Shown: positions 27,412 through 36,883, counted from the stretch's first letter. The stretch is DNA of 64,000 nt from Lentisphaerota bacterium (GCA_024225035.1 JAAEMX010000211.1:148658-212657); one strand, 5' to 3'. Notes: generated from the sequence alone by a model not told the origin. Numbers and translations: made by a program.

Positions 27412-29877
27412 TCAGCCTATTTCAAAATAGTGTTTCTGTATTTCGGGATTACGTTCTGCTATATTGCACAAGTGATCACCAATTTTTTCAAGTTCAGCCA
27501 TAATTTCAATAAAAATAATGCCTGATACCGGATTACAGTCCCCACCGCTAAGGCGTTTCACATGATTCTTTTCAAATTTATTGACAAGCTTATTGATTTT
27601 CTTTTCGTCCTTGATAGCAATCGCAGCACCTTCAGGATTGCGATTATTTAATGCTCCAATTACATTTTGAGCTTCATCAGACAGCAAGGTCCATATTTCG
27701 TTGAGCTCTTCACTTCCTATTTCTGAAATGCCGCAATCAGCTTTTTTCAGACGCTTAGCTAAGCCCAGAATATTTTCAGTATGATCAGCTATACGCTCAG
27801 CATCGTTAGTACAATGCATCAAAAGAGGAATAATTTCAGCCTGAGGGGTACTCAATTCACGACGAGTAAGCTTAACCAGATATGAAGTTACTTCATTCTG
27901 AAGATCGTCAATCTTGAATTCTCTTTCTTCCAGATCATTGGCCTTATCTTTATCAACACTACCCTTGAAGAAATGATCATCCATAGCACAGTTCACCATT
28001 GACCATGATTCTTTTACCATGTACCGGATTGACTGGATAACCTGCTCAAGCGCTACAGATGGAGTATCAAGCAAGTGCGGCTCCAAATAAGTAATTTTAA
28101 GCAGTTTTTCATCACGTACTGGAATCAAAATGTTACAAACTTTTTCCATCACTCCAATAAGCGGAATCAAAACTAATACGTTAACTATATTGAAAAGTGT
28201 GTGAGCATTAGCAACGTGACGCATTACATTTTGCGGAACAGCGGCAAATACGTTTCCAGCTGTTAAATAATTCACGACATACATAAAAATAGGAACGTCT
28301 GTTCCCGGCCAGTCAACATAGAACAAAGCAATCATATATGAAGTACCAAAAGCTTTGGTTAATACGTGTGCCAAGGCCACCTGCTTACCACGTTTATTTG
28401 TCGGAATTGAAGCTATAACAGCTGTAATAGTTGTTCCTACATTAGCGCCAAGCATCAAAGGCATAGCAGTATAGAAGTTAATTAGCCCGCTGCCTGCCAA
28501 AGCCATGATAATACCTATTGAAGCAGAACTGCTCTGAATAACTACTGTCAACAGGATACCTATTCCAAAAGCACCAAGAACTGGAGCAACCGGCATATAT
28601 GTGCCGCTGACCGGGTTGCAGTCAAAACTGTTGAAAAAGCTTACAAATGTAGGGAAGTTACCGATGGCCTTAAGCTCATCTCCCATCATTCCCATGCCAA
28701 AGAAAAGTAAGCCAAATCCAAGGACAGTAGTCCCCCACCCTCGCCCAATTTTATTACTTATCAGCATTGCTGCTAAAGTACCAATAATAATAGCCGGCAA
28801 AGCAAGTTGACCAAGCTTGAATGATATTATCTGAGCCGTAACAGTGGTACCAATGTCTGCTCCAAGAACAATACCTATTGCCTGCGACAGCTTTAAAAGG
28901 CCGGCATTAATAAAACCGATCACCATTACAGAACAAGCGCTTGAGGACTGAATTACAGCAGTTACACCCGTTCCAGCTAATACTGCAACTATGCGATTGC
29001 TGGCAAAAAACTGCAGAATGCGCCGCATGTTTTCTCCTGCTATCACCTGTAAGCCGTCACTCATCATTTTCATACCGAGCACAAACAGGGCTAATCCACC
29101 GATAACAGTAATAATCAAATCAAAAATGTTTATAGACATGGCATCCATTCGAATACCACGAATAAAAATGTTACGTTCTTTGTCAGCAACTGTTGCCTCA
29201 ATACCATATACGCCAGTTTTACTTCCTACTTTAAATGTAGTAGATGCAATACCATCATCATTAGTCAAAACACGTTCCGAACCAAGACCGGTAGAACTGC
29301 TTTTCCCATCAGGAGACTCACAAACATTAAAGAATACTGGAACGTCTTTTAATGGTTTTCCGTTTTGATCAAGAGCTTGAATCGATATTGGATGAGGAAG
29401 TTTTTTACCAGCATGAGCTTCCTGATCGTCACCTATGATTTTGACCCCGGTAACAAAACGTACAGTTAATGAAGCTTCAGGATTCTGGACAGGAATAACT
29501 TTGAGATATTGATCGCCGAGACTCTTACCAGCCTCAACTTCCAGCATTACTTCGCCACCGGAATTGGTTGTTCCCTCTTGAGCGGAAAGCTTCAAATCGG
29601 AACCATCGATAGCTTGAAACAGGACCTTCTGATTTGCAAGTGGGGTACTTTGGCCTTTACCTCCAAGCAAACCGCGTTCCTTGGGGCCAAGAACTTCTAT
29701 GATCAGTTTCTTTTTGAACTTTTCGCCAGGCAGAGCGCATTGTTCGCTGCCACGAATGATTTTAAGTTGCTTTACCGGCAAGTTACCTTTGTCTTTACTG
29801 CATCCGGCACATAAAAAAACTACTGCGACAAAAAGCAGCAATACATACTTTAACTTAAAGTCAGATAATGATTTCAT
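27412..29877 (-). CDS. Na+/phosphate cotransporter with lipoprotein/Ig-like N-terminus and PhoU-like C-terminus
   Basis: 821 residues from the ATG at 29877 (MKSLSDFKLKYVLLL), chosen because it opens a lipoprotein signal with lipobox CAGC near residue 26. Order: lipoprotein signal; two Ig-like beta domains (about 30-245; NQKVLFQAIDGSDLKLSAQEG and GKPLKDVPVFFNVCES resemble Big_1-type modules); the NptA transporter (about 250-590) with its twin motifs TAVIQSSSACSVMVIGF and TVVIQSSSASIGIIMAL; then a cytosolic helical PhoU-like domain (about 610-815). It should import phosphate with Na+. The surface domains fused in front are the unusual part. First gene of the operon with dgt, mutM and dus. Confidence 0.88.
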   Translation of the reverse strand: MKSLSDFKLKYVLLLFVAVVFLCAGCSKDKGNLPVKQLKIIRGSEQCALPGEKFKKKLIIEVLGPKERGLLGGKGQSTPLANQKVLFQAIDGSDLKLSAQEGTTNSGGEVMLEVEAGKSLGDQYLKVIPVQNPEASLTVRFVTGVKIIGDDQEAHAGKKLPHPISIQALDQNGKPLKDVPVFFNVCESPDGKSSSTGLGSERVLTNDDGIASTTFKVGSKTGVYGIEATVADKERNIFIRGIRMDAMSINIFDLIITVIGGLALFVLGMKMMSDGLQVIAGENMRRILQFFASNRIVAVLAGTGVTAVIQSSSACSVMVIGFINAGLLKLSQAIGIVLGADIGTTVTAQIISFKLGQLALPAIIIGTLAAMLISNKIGRGWGTTVLGFGLLFFGMGMMGDELKAIGNFPTFVSFFNSFDCNPVSGTYMPVAPVLGAFGIGILLTVVIQSSSASIGIIMALAGSGLINFYTAMPLMLGANVGTTITAVIASIPTNKRGKQVALAHVLTKAFGTSYMIALFYVDWPGTDVPIFMYVVNYLTAGNVFAAVPQNVMRHVANAHTLFNIVNVLVLIPLIGVMEKVCNILIPVRDEKLLKITYLEPHLLDTPSVALEQVIQSIRYMVKESWSMVNCAMDDHFFKGSVDKDKANDLEEREFKIDDLQNEVTSYLVKLTRRELSTPQAEIIPLLMHCTNDAERIADHTENILGLAKRLKKADCGISEIGSEELNEIWTLLSDEAQNVIGALNNRNPEGAAIAIKDEKKINKLVNKFEKNHVKRLSGGDCNPVSGIIFIEIMAELEKIGDHLCNIAERNPEIQKHYFEIG

Positions 29878-29973
29878 ATAAATCCATATTTTGATTTGAC
29901 ACACCTATGTTATAAGGTGCAGTAAAATACTGCCACACGCTCTATTTTTCAATATTAACATAATATTTAGTCC

Positions 29974-30004
29974 ATAAAAAAAAGGACTGGCATTACACCA
30001 GTCC
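29974..30004 (-). terminator. Terminator of the pilin-like gene
   Basis: Perfect 7-bp stem GGACTGG / CCAGTCC (29984-29990 and 29998-30004), loop of 7, followed on the minus strand by eight T. A smaller stem ACTGC / GCAGT (30009-30013, 30021-30025) lies between it and the stop at 30033. Confidence 0.85.
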
Positions 30005-30032
30005 ACAAACTGCATACACCGCAGTCTCTTTT

Positions 30033-30710
30033 TTATTTATAAGCGTTTAAATATTCTGCAAAAAAATGTTCATTCTGAGTAACAGTACTATCTCCAAGAG
30101 TGTCATTAAACTGTCTGGCTGTTACATGACCATCCGCATGCAAATAATTAGATCTGTCATTATGCCGATTTTCTTTGACCAAAGCCTGCCAGTTAGTTGG
30201 AGCAAGAAATGCCGGGTATCCATGATGCGTTAAAGCATTGCCAGTATCTCCACGCTCAGAATGTGTTATATTGCTGGATGGTTTCTTCAGAATGCATATC
30301 TTTTTAGCAAATGCAAGCATACCATTATATAAATAGCTGGGACGAGTGCTCCAGTTGTTGTCAAAACCACTGCGCACCGCGGGGTCGTTCTGACAACGCA
30401 TATGCCTCAGTTCCATTCCGAACTCTTTGAGATATTCATGCCATTCCTTGAACCCGGCATCCCCGGATTGCATCTTCGGAGCACCGTACTGTCCTCCATG
30501 AACATTTGGGGAAAAATCGTCATAGCTGTCACAGTAATTAAGCATGGATAAGCCAATCTGTTTTTGATTGTTAACACAGTTTATTGCTCTCGCTTTTTCC
30601 CGGGCATTATTAAGTGCAGGAAGCAGCATCCCAGCAAGTATTGCAATAATGGCAATCACAACAAGGAGTTCAATAAGGGTAAATTTTATTAGTTTATTAG
30701 TTTTTTTCAT
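30033..30710 (-). CDS. Type IV pilin-like (prepilin-type N-terminal methylation) protein
   Basis: 225 residues from the ATG at 30710 (MKKTNKLIK). The class III signal is clear: a short basic leader, then [20 protein letters not shown] with Glu at mature position 5, processed by the prepilin peptidase PilD, then [12 protein letters not shown]. The soluble part has [16 protein letters not shown] and, near the C-terminus, [12 protein letters not shown], the H-x-D-G type motif seen in the large pilin-like families of Lentisphaerae and Planctomycetes. It may be a pseudopilin for secretion or a surface protein; there are usually many copies per genome. No ribosome-binding site is obvious. Strong terminator downstream; no pilus genes adjacent. 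Confidence 0.88.
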   Translation of the reverse strand: MKKTNKLIKFTLIELLVVIAIIAILAGMLLPALNNAREKARAINCVNNQKQIGLSMLNYCDSYDDFSPNVHGGQYGAPKMQSGDAGFKEWHEYLKEFGMELRHMRCQNDPAVRSGFDNNWSTRPSYLYNGMLAFAKKICILKKPSSNITHSERGDTGNALTHHGYPAFLAPTNWQALVKENRHNDRSNYLHADGHVTARQFNDTLGDSTVTQNEHFFAEYLNAYK

Positions 30711-30784
30711 CAGTATAGTATTCGTGTTAGTTAAGCATAACATATTTTCCGCAGAACGCGGCACAGAGTTTTAAAGAAATATGC

Positions 30785-31147
30785 CTAACAAACAGGTGGA
30801 GCTCTTGCAGGTGGTTGAAAAAGAAAGGATCTCACACCTGTTTCGACCGTAGTAGGACCGGCCTCAACAGGGAAGATATAAAAATTATGTATCTCTAAAA
30901 ATGAATAGAAAATTTTACCGGCAAAAGAATTACATATCGGACAAACATGAGGTGCTGTCAGCTGATTATCTTCAAAGTCTGTACTTTCAAGATGAGTGTG
31001 TGAGAAGTGTTCTGAATGGGATTCATAGAAATGTTCATTGCACTGAACACAAGCTTTATGGAATAGCGGATGAAAGGCATCTCTCAAACCATAGATACCC
31101 ATTACAGCAACTAATAAAAGCGCTAAAACTGACGATGAACGCCTCAA
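30785..31147 (-). CDS. Small secreted/anchored Cys- and His-rich protein
   Basis: 120 residues. The hydrophobic N-terminus (SSSVLALLLVAVMGIYGL) is a signal peptide or anchor. Then come a CVQC pair, a His-rich stretch (ESHSEHFSHTH), a second pair CPIC, and a Pro-rich end PPARAPPVC. The CPxC motif plus the RAPP ending resembles the DUF2946-type proteins found near metal-handling genes, so metal binding outside the membrane is plausible but not shown. It lies 75 nt before the pilin-like gene, in the same direction. The coding call rests on the signal-like start and organised Cys/His pattern. Confidence 0.6.
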   Translation of the reverse strand: MRRSSSVLALLLVAVMGIYGLRDAFHPLFHKACVQCNEHFYESHSEHFSHTHLESTDFEDNQLTAPHVCPICNSFAGKIFYSFLEIHNFYIFPVEAGPTTVETGVRSFLFQPPARAPPVC

Positions 31148-31235
31148 AACCTACTCCATTCCAATCTTTTGCTAAATATCACACTCTAGAATAATACTAT
31201 ATAACACAGAAAAATCCAATCAATCATTCAAAATA

Positions 31236-32150
31236 TTAAGCAAAATCTGGATTTATAAAACCTATATCGGGAGAGTCAGAAAGCAGCATAACAAGTCGAT
31301 CAATCCCCAAAGCGCAACCAGCACATTCAGGCATCCCCTTTTCCATTGCGGCAAAAAACTCTTCAGCCTCTGGATACTCAACAAAGCCGTTTGTTTTTCT
31401 GACGCGTCGCGCCTCAGCAAAACGCATGCGCTGCTCCCGCGGGTCAGTTAACTCCGAGTAAGCGTTAGCCAGCTCCATCCCGCAGACGTAAAGTTCCCAG
31501 CGTTCAGCAACTTCTTTATTATCGGCCTTAAGCCTGGCTAAAGCAGCTCTATTTGCAGGATAATCCTTCAGAAAAGTCATCTTCCCCTTCCCTAGCTCCG
31601 GCTCAATACAATCCACCATCAGCGTATCAAACTCGTCAGTTAAATCAGCGTTTTCCACAGACTTACCGGTAAACCTTTGATAGGCATCAGCAACATTAAT
31701 AATTTCTGGTGCTTGAGAAAAATCTACTGTTTCGTTCTGATATTCAATTTCATAAGAAGCTTTTAGAGCAAAAACAGACTCTTTAATTAGTTCAAAAGTA
31801 AAGTCCATTAATTCCTTGTAATCTATATCTGTTTGATACCACTCCAACATTGTAAACTCAGGGCGATGCCTTGAGCCAAACTCCCCTTTGCGAAAACAGG
31901 GACCTAACTGGTAAATTTTCTCATAACCAGCACAAACCATTTGCTTCATCTGAAGTTCCGGGCTGGTTCGCAAAAAGCCAGCAGCAGCAGAAATTCCTTC
32001 GATATATTCTTCTGGAGCCGGGGCATTTATAAGAACTGGAGTAGAAACTTCCATGAAACCTCTGCTGTCAAAAAAAGCTCTGACAGCAGAAATTAGCCCG
32101 GCACGAATTTCGAGCCGGGCTTTAATATTTTTGAGCTCTTCAGTTGTCAC
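31236..32150 (-). CDS. epmA: EF-P beta-lysine ligase EpmA (PoxA/GenX)
   Basis: Class II lysyl-tRNA-synthetase-like enzyme that attaches (R)-beta-lysine to EF-P. 304 residues, slightly shorter than E. coli EpmA (325), without the tRNA anticodon-binding domain of LysS. Motif 2 is visible as IYQLGPCFRKGEFGSRHRPEFTMLEWY and motif 3 as CAGCALGIDRLVMLL. The start is GTG at 32150, supported by GGAG 8 nt upstream. It lies 23 nt after efp, its substrate. EpmB, the lysine 2,3-aminomutase that makes beta-lysine, is not in this window. Confidence 0.93.
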   Translation of the reverse strand: MTTEELKNIKARLEIRAGLISAVRAFFDSRGFMEVSTPVLINAPAPEEYIEGISAAAGFLRTSPELQMKQMVCAGYEKIYQLGPCFRKGEFGSRHRPEFTMLEWYQTDIDYKELMDFTFELIKESVFALKASYEIEYQNETVDFSQAPEIINVADAYQRFTGKSVENADLTDEFDTLMVDCIEPELGKGKMTFLKDYPANRAALARLKADNKEVAERWELYVCGMELANAYSELTDPREQRMRFAEARRVRKTNGFVEYPEAEEFFAAMEKGMPECAGCALGIDRLVMLLSDSPDIGFINPDFA

Positions 32151-32173
32151 AACTGTGATCTCCGCAAAGCAAA

Positions 32174-32740
32174 TTAAGCTTTGCTGACACGCTCAGCATA
32201 ATCGCCGGTACGTGTATCAATTTTCACAATGTCGCCAGTGTTAATAAAAATCGGCACTTGAATTTCATAGCCGTTATCAATTTTAGCTGGCTTAGTAACA
32301 TTGGTCGCAGTGTCTCCACGTGCGCCTGGTTCTGTTTCAGCAATTTCTTTCTCAATGAAAGTAGGCAGGGAAACATCAATTGCCAGACCGTTGAACAGCA
32401 AAACCTGACACAGACTGTCTTCAATAAGAAAATAGATCTTTTTCCCAAGGAATTCTTTGCTGATACGCATTTCTTCATAAGTTTCAGCATCGCTGAATAC
32501 AAAGAACTCGCCATCAGGGTATGAGTAATACATCTCACGTTCTTCAAGATCCGGCTTTTCAATTTTATCAACAGATCGATAAGTTTTGTCCATAGTGTTG
32601 CCGGTAATCATATTTTTCATTTTACAGCGATAAAGGGCAGTCCCTTTACCAGGTTTACAAAAGTCGAAATCGGTGATAACCCATGGATCACCGTCAATTT
32701 GAATTTTTAAACCTTTTCTAAGGTCAGAAGCACTGAACAT
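32174..32740 (-). CDS. efp: Translation elongation factor P
   Basis: Relieves ribosome stalling at polyproline. 188 residues, three beta-barrel domains as usual. Domain I ends its loop with CKPGKGTALYRCKMKN; the Lys in PGKG (about 34) is the site modified by EpmA, encoded next door. The C-terminal signature region is GDIVKIDTRTGDYAERV. A perfect 7-bp inverted repeat GCAAAGC / GCTTTGC (32164-32184) spans the stop codon and ends just before the epmA ribosome-binding site; it could tune epmA translation. The pair is a modification operon. Confidence 0.97.
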   Translation of the reverse strand: MFSASDLRKGLKIQIDGDPWVITDFDFCKPGKGTALYRCKMKNMITGNTMDKTYRSVDKIEKPDLEEREMYYSYPDGEFFVFSDAETYEEMRISKEFLGKKIYFLIEDSLCQVLLFNGLAIDVSLPTFIEKEIAETEPGARGDTATNVTKPAKIDNGYEIQVPIFINTGDIVKIDTRTGDYAERVSKA

Positions 32741-32893
32741 TTACTTTATGTCTCCGTTAATTCTATTTCTAAATTTAAAAGTATTGACGCGTAAGATATA
32801 TTGCAACAGGCAAAGTTTCAAGAGAAATGCCTATATTTTACAACACGCAGTCTCCCTTTTTACCAAAAGACTGCAAAGAAGAAAAACAAATTG

Positions 32894-34333
32894 CTATTTA
32901 ACTCTCTTAAGAATTTCAGTCAGAAGCTGATAGAAACGCTCAACAGATACAATTTTAACACGCTCATCCGGTGAATGAGGATATTTTATATCCGGACCGA
33001 ACGAAACCATGTCAATTTTGGGATTTTTATTACCAATAAGCCCACACTCCAAACCGGCATGAATAGCTTTTTTAACAGGTTCTGTTTTAAACAGTTTCCG
33101 ATAAACATCGCAAACCAGATTAACCGCTTCCGAGTCCGTATTAGGCTTCCATCCCGGGTATTCATTGTCAACTGAAGATTTTCCACCAACTTTAAAAAAC
33201 ATCTTTGCTATTTTATCTGTCAGAGCAATCCTGTCAGCATCAGAAAAACTACGCTGTGATGTTTTGATGCGGAACTCTGCCTGAGAAGATTCTATAACAG
33301 CAAGATTTGTAGAAGTCTCCACTACTCCTCGGAATTCCTTACTCCATGCCATTACACCATGCGGACATTCATGGAGAATATTCAATATCTTTCTTGTAAA
33401 AGCAGGATCCCAAATTTTAGAAGGCATTTCCCATTCCTCAGCAACTTCCATTATTGGATAGCTGAATTTATGCTGTGCCCTTGCACCAGCTGCAAACATT
33501 TGCGTTGCAGTTTCCAGAATTTCGCCATCATCCTCAGGCACAGTCACAATTGCAAACGCCTCACGAGGGATAGCATTGTCCAGCGTACCACCATCCAATA
33601 TAGAAATATTCAAATCCAGAACAGAAGAAACATTTCTTAGTAAATCGACAAGAGTTTTTATAGCATTGCCGCGATTTTCATGGATATCACATCCTGAATG
33701 ACCTCCCGGCAAACCAGAAACCGAAATACGGTAAGCTTTGGTACCAGCCTCCACTGTCGCCCATTCTATCTCAAACTCAGTAAGCAGGCGTCCACCTCCG
33801 GCGCACCCCATAAATACTTCACCTTCGTCTTCAGAGTCGAGATTCAGCATAATGTCTGCATCTAAAAACTCAGGGGACAATGCTGTAGCACCACGCAAAC
33901 CAACCTCTTCCTCAATAGTAAAAAGAGCTTTCAATGGGCCATGTTCAAGCGTATCATCAAGCATCACAGTCATAGCTGCGGCAGTACCGATACCATTATC
34001 AGCGCCAAGCGTAGTTCCGTCAGCTTTAATCCATTCGCCATCTTGAACAGGCACAACAGCATCAGTCTGAAAGTCAAAATCTAAACCGGCAATAGTTTGC
34101 GGAACCATATCAAGATGTCCCTGCATAATAACTGATTTACATTTTTCCCTGCCTTGAGTTGCCGGTTTTTCTATGAGCAAGTTTCCAACAGCATCAGTTT
34201 GATACTTCAACCCTGCTTTTGCAGCTACAGCTTCCAGGTAAAGACGAAGTTTTTCTTCATGACCGGACGGGTTTGGGATTTTACAAATATCGTAAAAGAG
34301 TTCCCATAGTCTACGTGGTTTCAACTCAAACAT
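32894..34333 (-). CDS. pepD: Aminoacyl-histidine dipeptidase (peptidase D, M20C)
   Basis: Cytoplasmic di-zinc dipeptidase, usually called carnosinase-like. 479 residues from the ATG at 34333 (MFELKPRRLWELFYDI), chosen because GGAGG lies 7 nt upstream; the longer frame to 34366 lacks one. Metal and catalytic motifs: VIMQGHLDMVPQ (His, Asp about 80-82), GADNGIGTAAA, FTIEEEVGLRGA with the catalytic Glu pair, and the lid-domain SGLPGGHSGCDI. The C-terminal His ligand is probably in KYPHSPDERVKI. Length matches E. coli PepD (485). Single gene. Confidence 0.95.
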   Translation of the reverse strand: MFELKPRRLWELFYDICKIPNPSGHEEKLRLYLEAVAAKAGLKYQTDAVGNLLIEKPATQGREKCKSVIMQGHLDMVPQTIAGLDFDFQTDAVVPVQDGEWIKADGTTLGADNGIGTAAAMTVMLDDTLEHGPLKALFTIEEEVGLRGATALSPEFLDADIMLNLDSEDEGEVFMGCAGGGRLLTEFEIEWATVEAGTKAYRISVSGLPGGHSGCDIHENRGNAIKTLVDLLRNVSSVLDLNISILDGGTLDNAIPREAFAIVTVPEDDGEILETATQMFAAGARAQHKFSYPIMEVAEEWEMPSKIWDPAFTRKILNILHECPHGVMAWSKEFRGVVETSTNLAVIESSQAEFRIKTSQRSFSDADRIALTDKIAKMFFKVGGKSSVDNEYPGWKPNTDSEAVNLVCDVYRKLFKTEPVKKAIHAGLECGLIGNKNPKIDMVSFGPDIKYPHSPDERVKIVSVERFYQLLTEILKRVK

Positions 34334-34425
34334 GACTGTTCCTCCATGATTAAAATGTAAGGTCAACTCATTTAATTGAGATTGACCACCAAAAGAATAT
34401 TTTTGTTCAAAAATTAATACATCAA

Positions 34426-35067
34426 CTAATCATTCAAGCATTTTTCAGCAAAGCTCATAAATGAATCAGCTTTGAAATCATACTGTTCTTCGCGTGGATC
34501 ACCAAAACCATATGCAGCCCAACAACGTTTAAGACCAGCACGACGACCGGCTTCCATATCCGTATAATGATCTCCGACCATCCAACTGCAATCAGCATTT
34601 GCACTGCATGCTTTAATAAAATGCAAAAGAGCATCCGGTTCAGGTTTCAGTGGGAAACGATCACCACCTCCCATAATTTCTTTAAAATAGTGCGCAACAC
34701 CAAGGTTTGCCAGCAAGGTTTCAGCAGCTTCATGCGGTTTGTTTGTAATAACCCCACATTGAATTCCTTCGTCAGTCAGAAGCTGCAACCCATCTTTCAC
34801 TCCAGAGTAAAGCTCAGTAGCATCGTTCATATGAGCAAGATAGAACTTCTTCATAATCGGCAAAGCTTCTTCCACATCCACTCCGGTATCACGCAATGAC
34901 CGCTCCGCAAGCTTACGAACACCATTTCCAATAAATACACAAACAGTATCAAGGGAAAGTGGTTCAAGCCCATAGTGAGCCCGCATCAGATTAACCGACT
35001 TAGTCAAGTCTTTGCGTGAATCAATGAGAGTGCCGTCAAGGTCAAAAATAACCGCCTTGGTCATCAT
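34426..35067 (-). CDS. gph: HAD-superfamily phosphatase, phosphoglycolate phosphatase-like
   Basis: 213 residues. HAD motifs in order: AVIFDLDGTLIDS (nucleophile Asp and acid/base Asp), GVITNKPHEAA (motif II Thr), the motif III Lys probably in FPLKPEPDAL, and MVGDHYTDMEAGRRAG (motif IV). The cap is the small helical C1 type. Best fit is 2-phosphoglycolate phosphatase, but HAD substrates are hard to assign. Two ATGs (35067 and 35064) overlap the tsaD stop. GGAGG is only 1 nt before the first and 4 nt before the second, so the second is a likely real start. Coupled to tsaD. Confidence 0.85.
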   Translation of the reverse strand: MMTKAVIFDLDGTLIDSRKDLTKSVNLMRAHYGLEPLSLDTVCVFIGNGVRKLAERSLRDTGVDVEEALPIMKKFYLAHMNDATELYSGVKDGLQLLTDEGIQCGVITNKPHEAAETLLANLGVAHYFKEIMGGGDRFPLKPEPDALLHFIKACSANADCSWMVGDHYTDMEAGRRAGLKRCWAAYGFGDPREEQYDFKADSFMSFAEKCLND

Positions 35068-36158
35068 GCCTCCACATCTTTAAATTTTACAAAAGGCACA
35101 TCGGCAATACTCGGCAAACGCGCATACGAATCAGCGTCAAGCTGAGTAAACTGTCCTTTTTCAAAATAATAGTGAGCTAAGCCGCCAACCATTGCGGCAT
35201 TATCTGTACAGTATTTTCTTTCAGCCAAACGCAGTTTTGCGCCCTGAGGCAAACTTGTTCCCATGCGTTCGCGCAACACAGAATTACACGCAACACCACC
35301 ACAAAGCACAACAGTCCTGGCATTGAAATCCTTAGCTGCAAGAGCGGTTTTCCTGCAAAGGACATCAACAACAGCTTCCTGATACGAAGCAACAGTATCA
35401 TACAACTCCTGCCCTTCAAGCGTACCATTTTTGCCTGTCAGCTTTTGAACGTGATAAAGCAATGCAGTTTTAACACCGCTAAAACTGAAATTATACTTAT
35501 GCTCAGGTGCCACAGCTTTTCCGGCCGCTCCCGTAAGTGGCCTTGGAAAATGATATTTACTGGCATCACCGCTTTCAGCTGTTTTTTGAATTATAGGTCC
35601 ACCGGGATACCCAAGCCCTAACATCTTCGATGCTTTGTCCAGAGCTTCTCCAGCGGCATCATCAATAGTAGTCCCAACAAGCTTAGCCTGCCCCGCCTCA
35701 TCAATCAAAAGCAAGGCCGTGTGCCCACCTGAAACCACAAGAGCCAAAATGGGATAAGTTTCAACTTTTTCAAGCTCTTCTTTACCACCATCCAAAAAAG
35801 AGGCATAGATATGAGCAATAAAATGATTTATGCCTATCAGAGGCAAATCATTACCAACAGCAAGTCCCTTCGCTAAATTCAGTCCTACCAGCAGGGCCGG
35901 AATAAGCCCGGGCCCCTGAGTCACGGCAATTGCATCAATATCCTTTAATGTTACGCCGGCTTGACTTAATGCCCCTTCCAGAACAGGACGAGCGGCCTTC
36001 AGGTGCTCCCTGGCGGCAAGCTCGGGAACCACGCCACCATGCTCTGCATGACGTGCAATTTGCGAAGCGACACAGGCTCCGAGCACATCGGAACCGTCTT
36101 TTACGACAGCGGCGGCTGTTTCATCACAGCTGCTTTCTATACCAAGAATAAGACTCAT
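35064..36158 (-). CDS. tsaD: tRNA N6-adenosine threonylcarbamoyltransferase TsaD
   Basis: Makes t6A37 in ANN-decoding tRNAs together with TsaB, TsaC and TsaE. 364 residues. It opens LILGIESSCDETAAAVV, a Kae1/TsaD hallmark. The metal-binding His pair is in GINHFIAHIYAS (about 111 and 115). VSGGHTALLLI, GEALDKASKMLGLGYPGGP and CGGVACNS complete the ASKHA fold. A final Asp ligand is probably in YCTDNAAMV. It overlaps gph by 4 bp. Its partners are not in the window. Confidence 0.97.
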   Translation of the reverse strand: MSLILGIESSCDETAAAVVKDGSDVLGACVASQIARHAEHGGVVPELAAREHLKAARPVLEGALSQAGVTLKDIDAIAVTQGPGLIPALLVGLNLAKGLAVGNDLPLIGINHFIAHIYASFLDGGKEELEKVETYPILALVVSGGHTALLLIDEAGQAKLVGTTIDDAAGEALDKASKMLGLGYPGGPIIQKTAESGDASKYHFPRPLTGAAGKAVAPEHKYNFSFSGVKTALLYHVQKLTGKNGTLEGQELYDTVASYQEAVVDVLCRKTALAAKDFNARTVVLCGGVACNSVLRERMGTSLPQGAKLRLAERKYCTDNAAMVGGLAHYYFEKGQFTQLDADSYARLPSIADVPFVKFKDVEA

Positions 36159-36260
36159 ATAATTAACTCTAATGGGTTTGTTAATAGTGCAACTTTAAGA
36201 CTCGAATATAGCCAAAATGTTTTAAAAAGCAATAAATACATTGTATTTAGGTATTGTTTT

Positions 36261-36289
36261 TTGATGATCAGGCGGCATATTAGTATTAG
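36261..36289 (+). promoter_or_regulatory. Probable sigma70 promoter of the HdeD-like gene
   Basis: TTGATG (36261-36266), 17-nt spacer, TATTAG (36284-36289), about 25 nt upstream of the ATG at 36314, with GAGGAG ribosome-binding site in between. Confidence 0.45.
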
Positions 36290-36313
36290 AGAACAACATT
36301 TGAGGAGTTTGTT

Positions 36314-36880
36314 ATGAGCAACAAAACTATCATCCTTGGCAATTTCTTCAGTAGCAGCTTATGGGGTGTCCTTCTTGTCAGAGGTATCATTTCCGCTCTC
36401 ATTGGTCTGGTTTTTATAATTGACCCGATAAGTGCAATGTTTATCCTTGCCCTAATCCTTGGATTATTTTTACTGATCAACGGGATTCTCGTTCTGGTAA
36501 ATGCAAACAAGGTACAAACAAGTAAAGGGCTAATGATTGCCTACGGCGTAATCAGTTTAATTGCCGGTGCATTAATTATGCTGCAACCTTTTGTAGCTCA
36601 AGTATTCTTCCTGATTCTTATTGCCTTCTGGGCATTATTTACAGGAGTAGAACAACTACTACTGGCAGCACGAGCACCTAAAGCAGCTATGCCGGCCAAG
36701 AGCCTTGCAATTGCAACTGGCATAATATCTCTGCTGCTCGGTTTCCTATTACTGATTAAACCGTCTATGGGCGTTGCTATGATTGCCTGGGTAATTGGAA
36801 TATATCTCTTGATTTACGGTCTATTTACCATAATCGTATCAATATTCCTGAAAAAAATCAAAATGCCGTTGGAAAAATAA
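36314..36880 (+). CDS. HdeD/DUF308-family membrane protein
   Basis: 188 residues with six transmembrane helices in three hairpins, the DUF308 repeat layout. Typical motifs: GVLLVRGIISALIGLVFIIDP at the first helix, ALILGLFLLINGILVLV in the second, and the repeat near GIISLLLGFLLLIKP. E. coli HdeD is an acid-resistance membrane protein; in other bacteria the role is unknown. It has its own promoter and a GAGGAG ribosome-binding site. It converges on the FHA gene with a 3-nt gap. Confidence 0.85.
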   Translation: MSNKTIILGNFFSSSLWGVLLVRGIISALIGLVFIIDPISAMFILALILGLFLLINGILVLVNANKVQTSKGLMIAYGVISLIAGALIMLQPFVAQVFFLILIAFWALFTGVEQLLLAARAPKAAMPAKSLAIATGIISLLLGFLLLIKPSMGVAMIAWVIGIYLLIYGLFTIIVSIFLKKIKMPLEK

Positions 36881-36883
36881 CAG

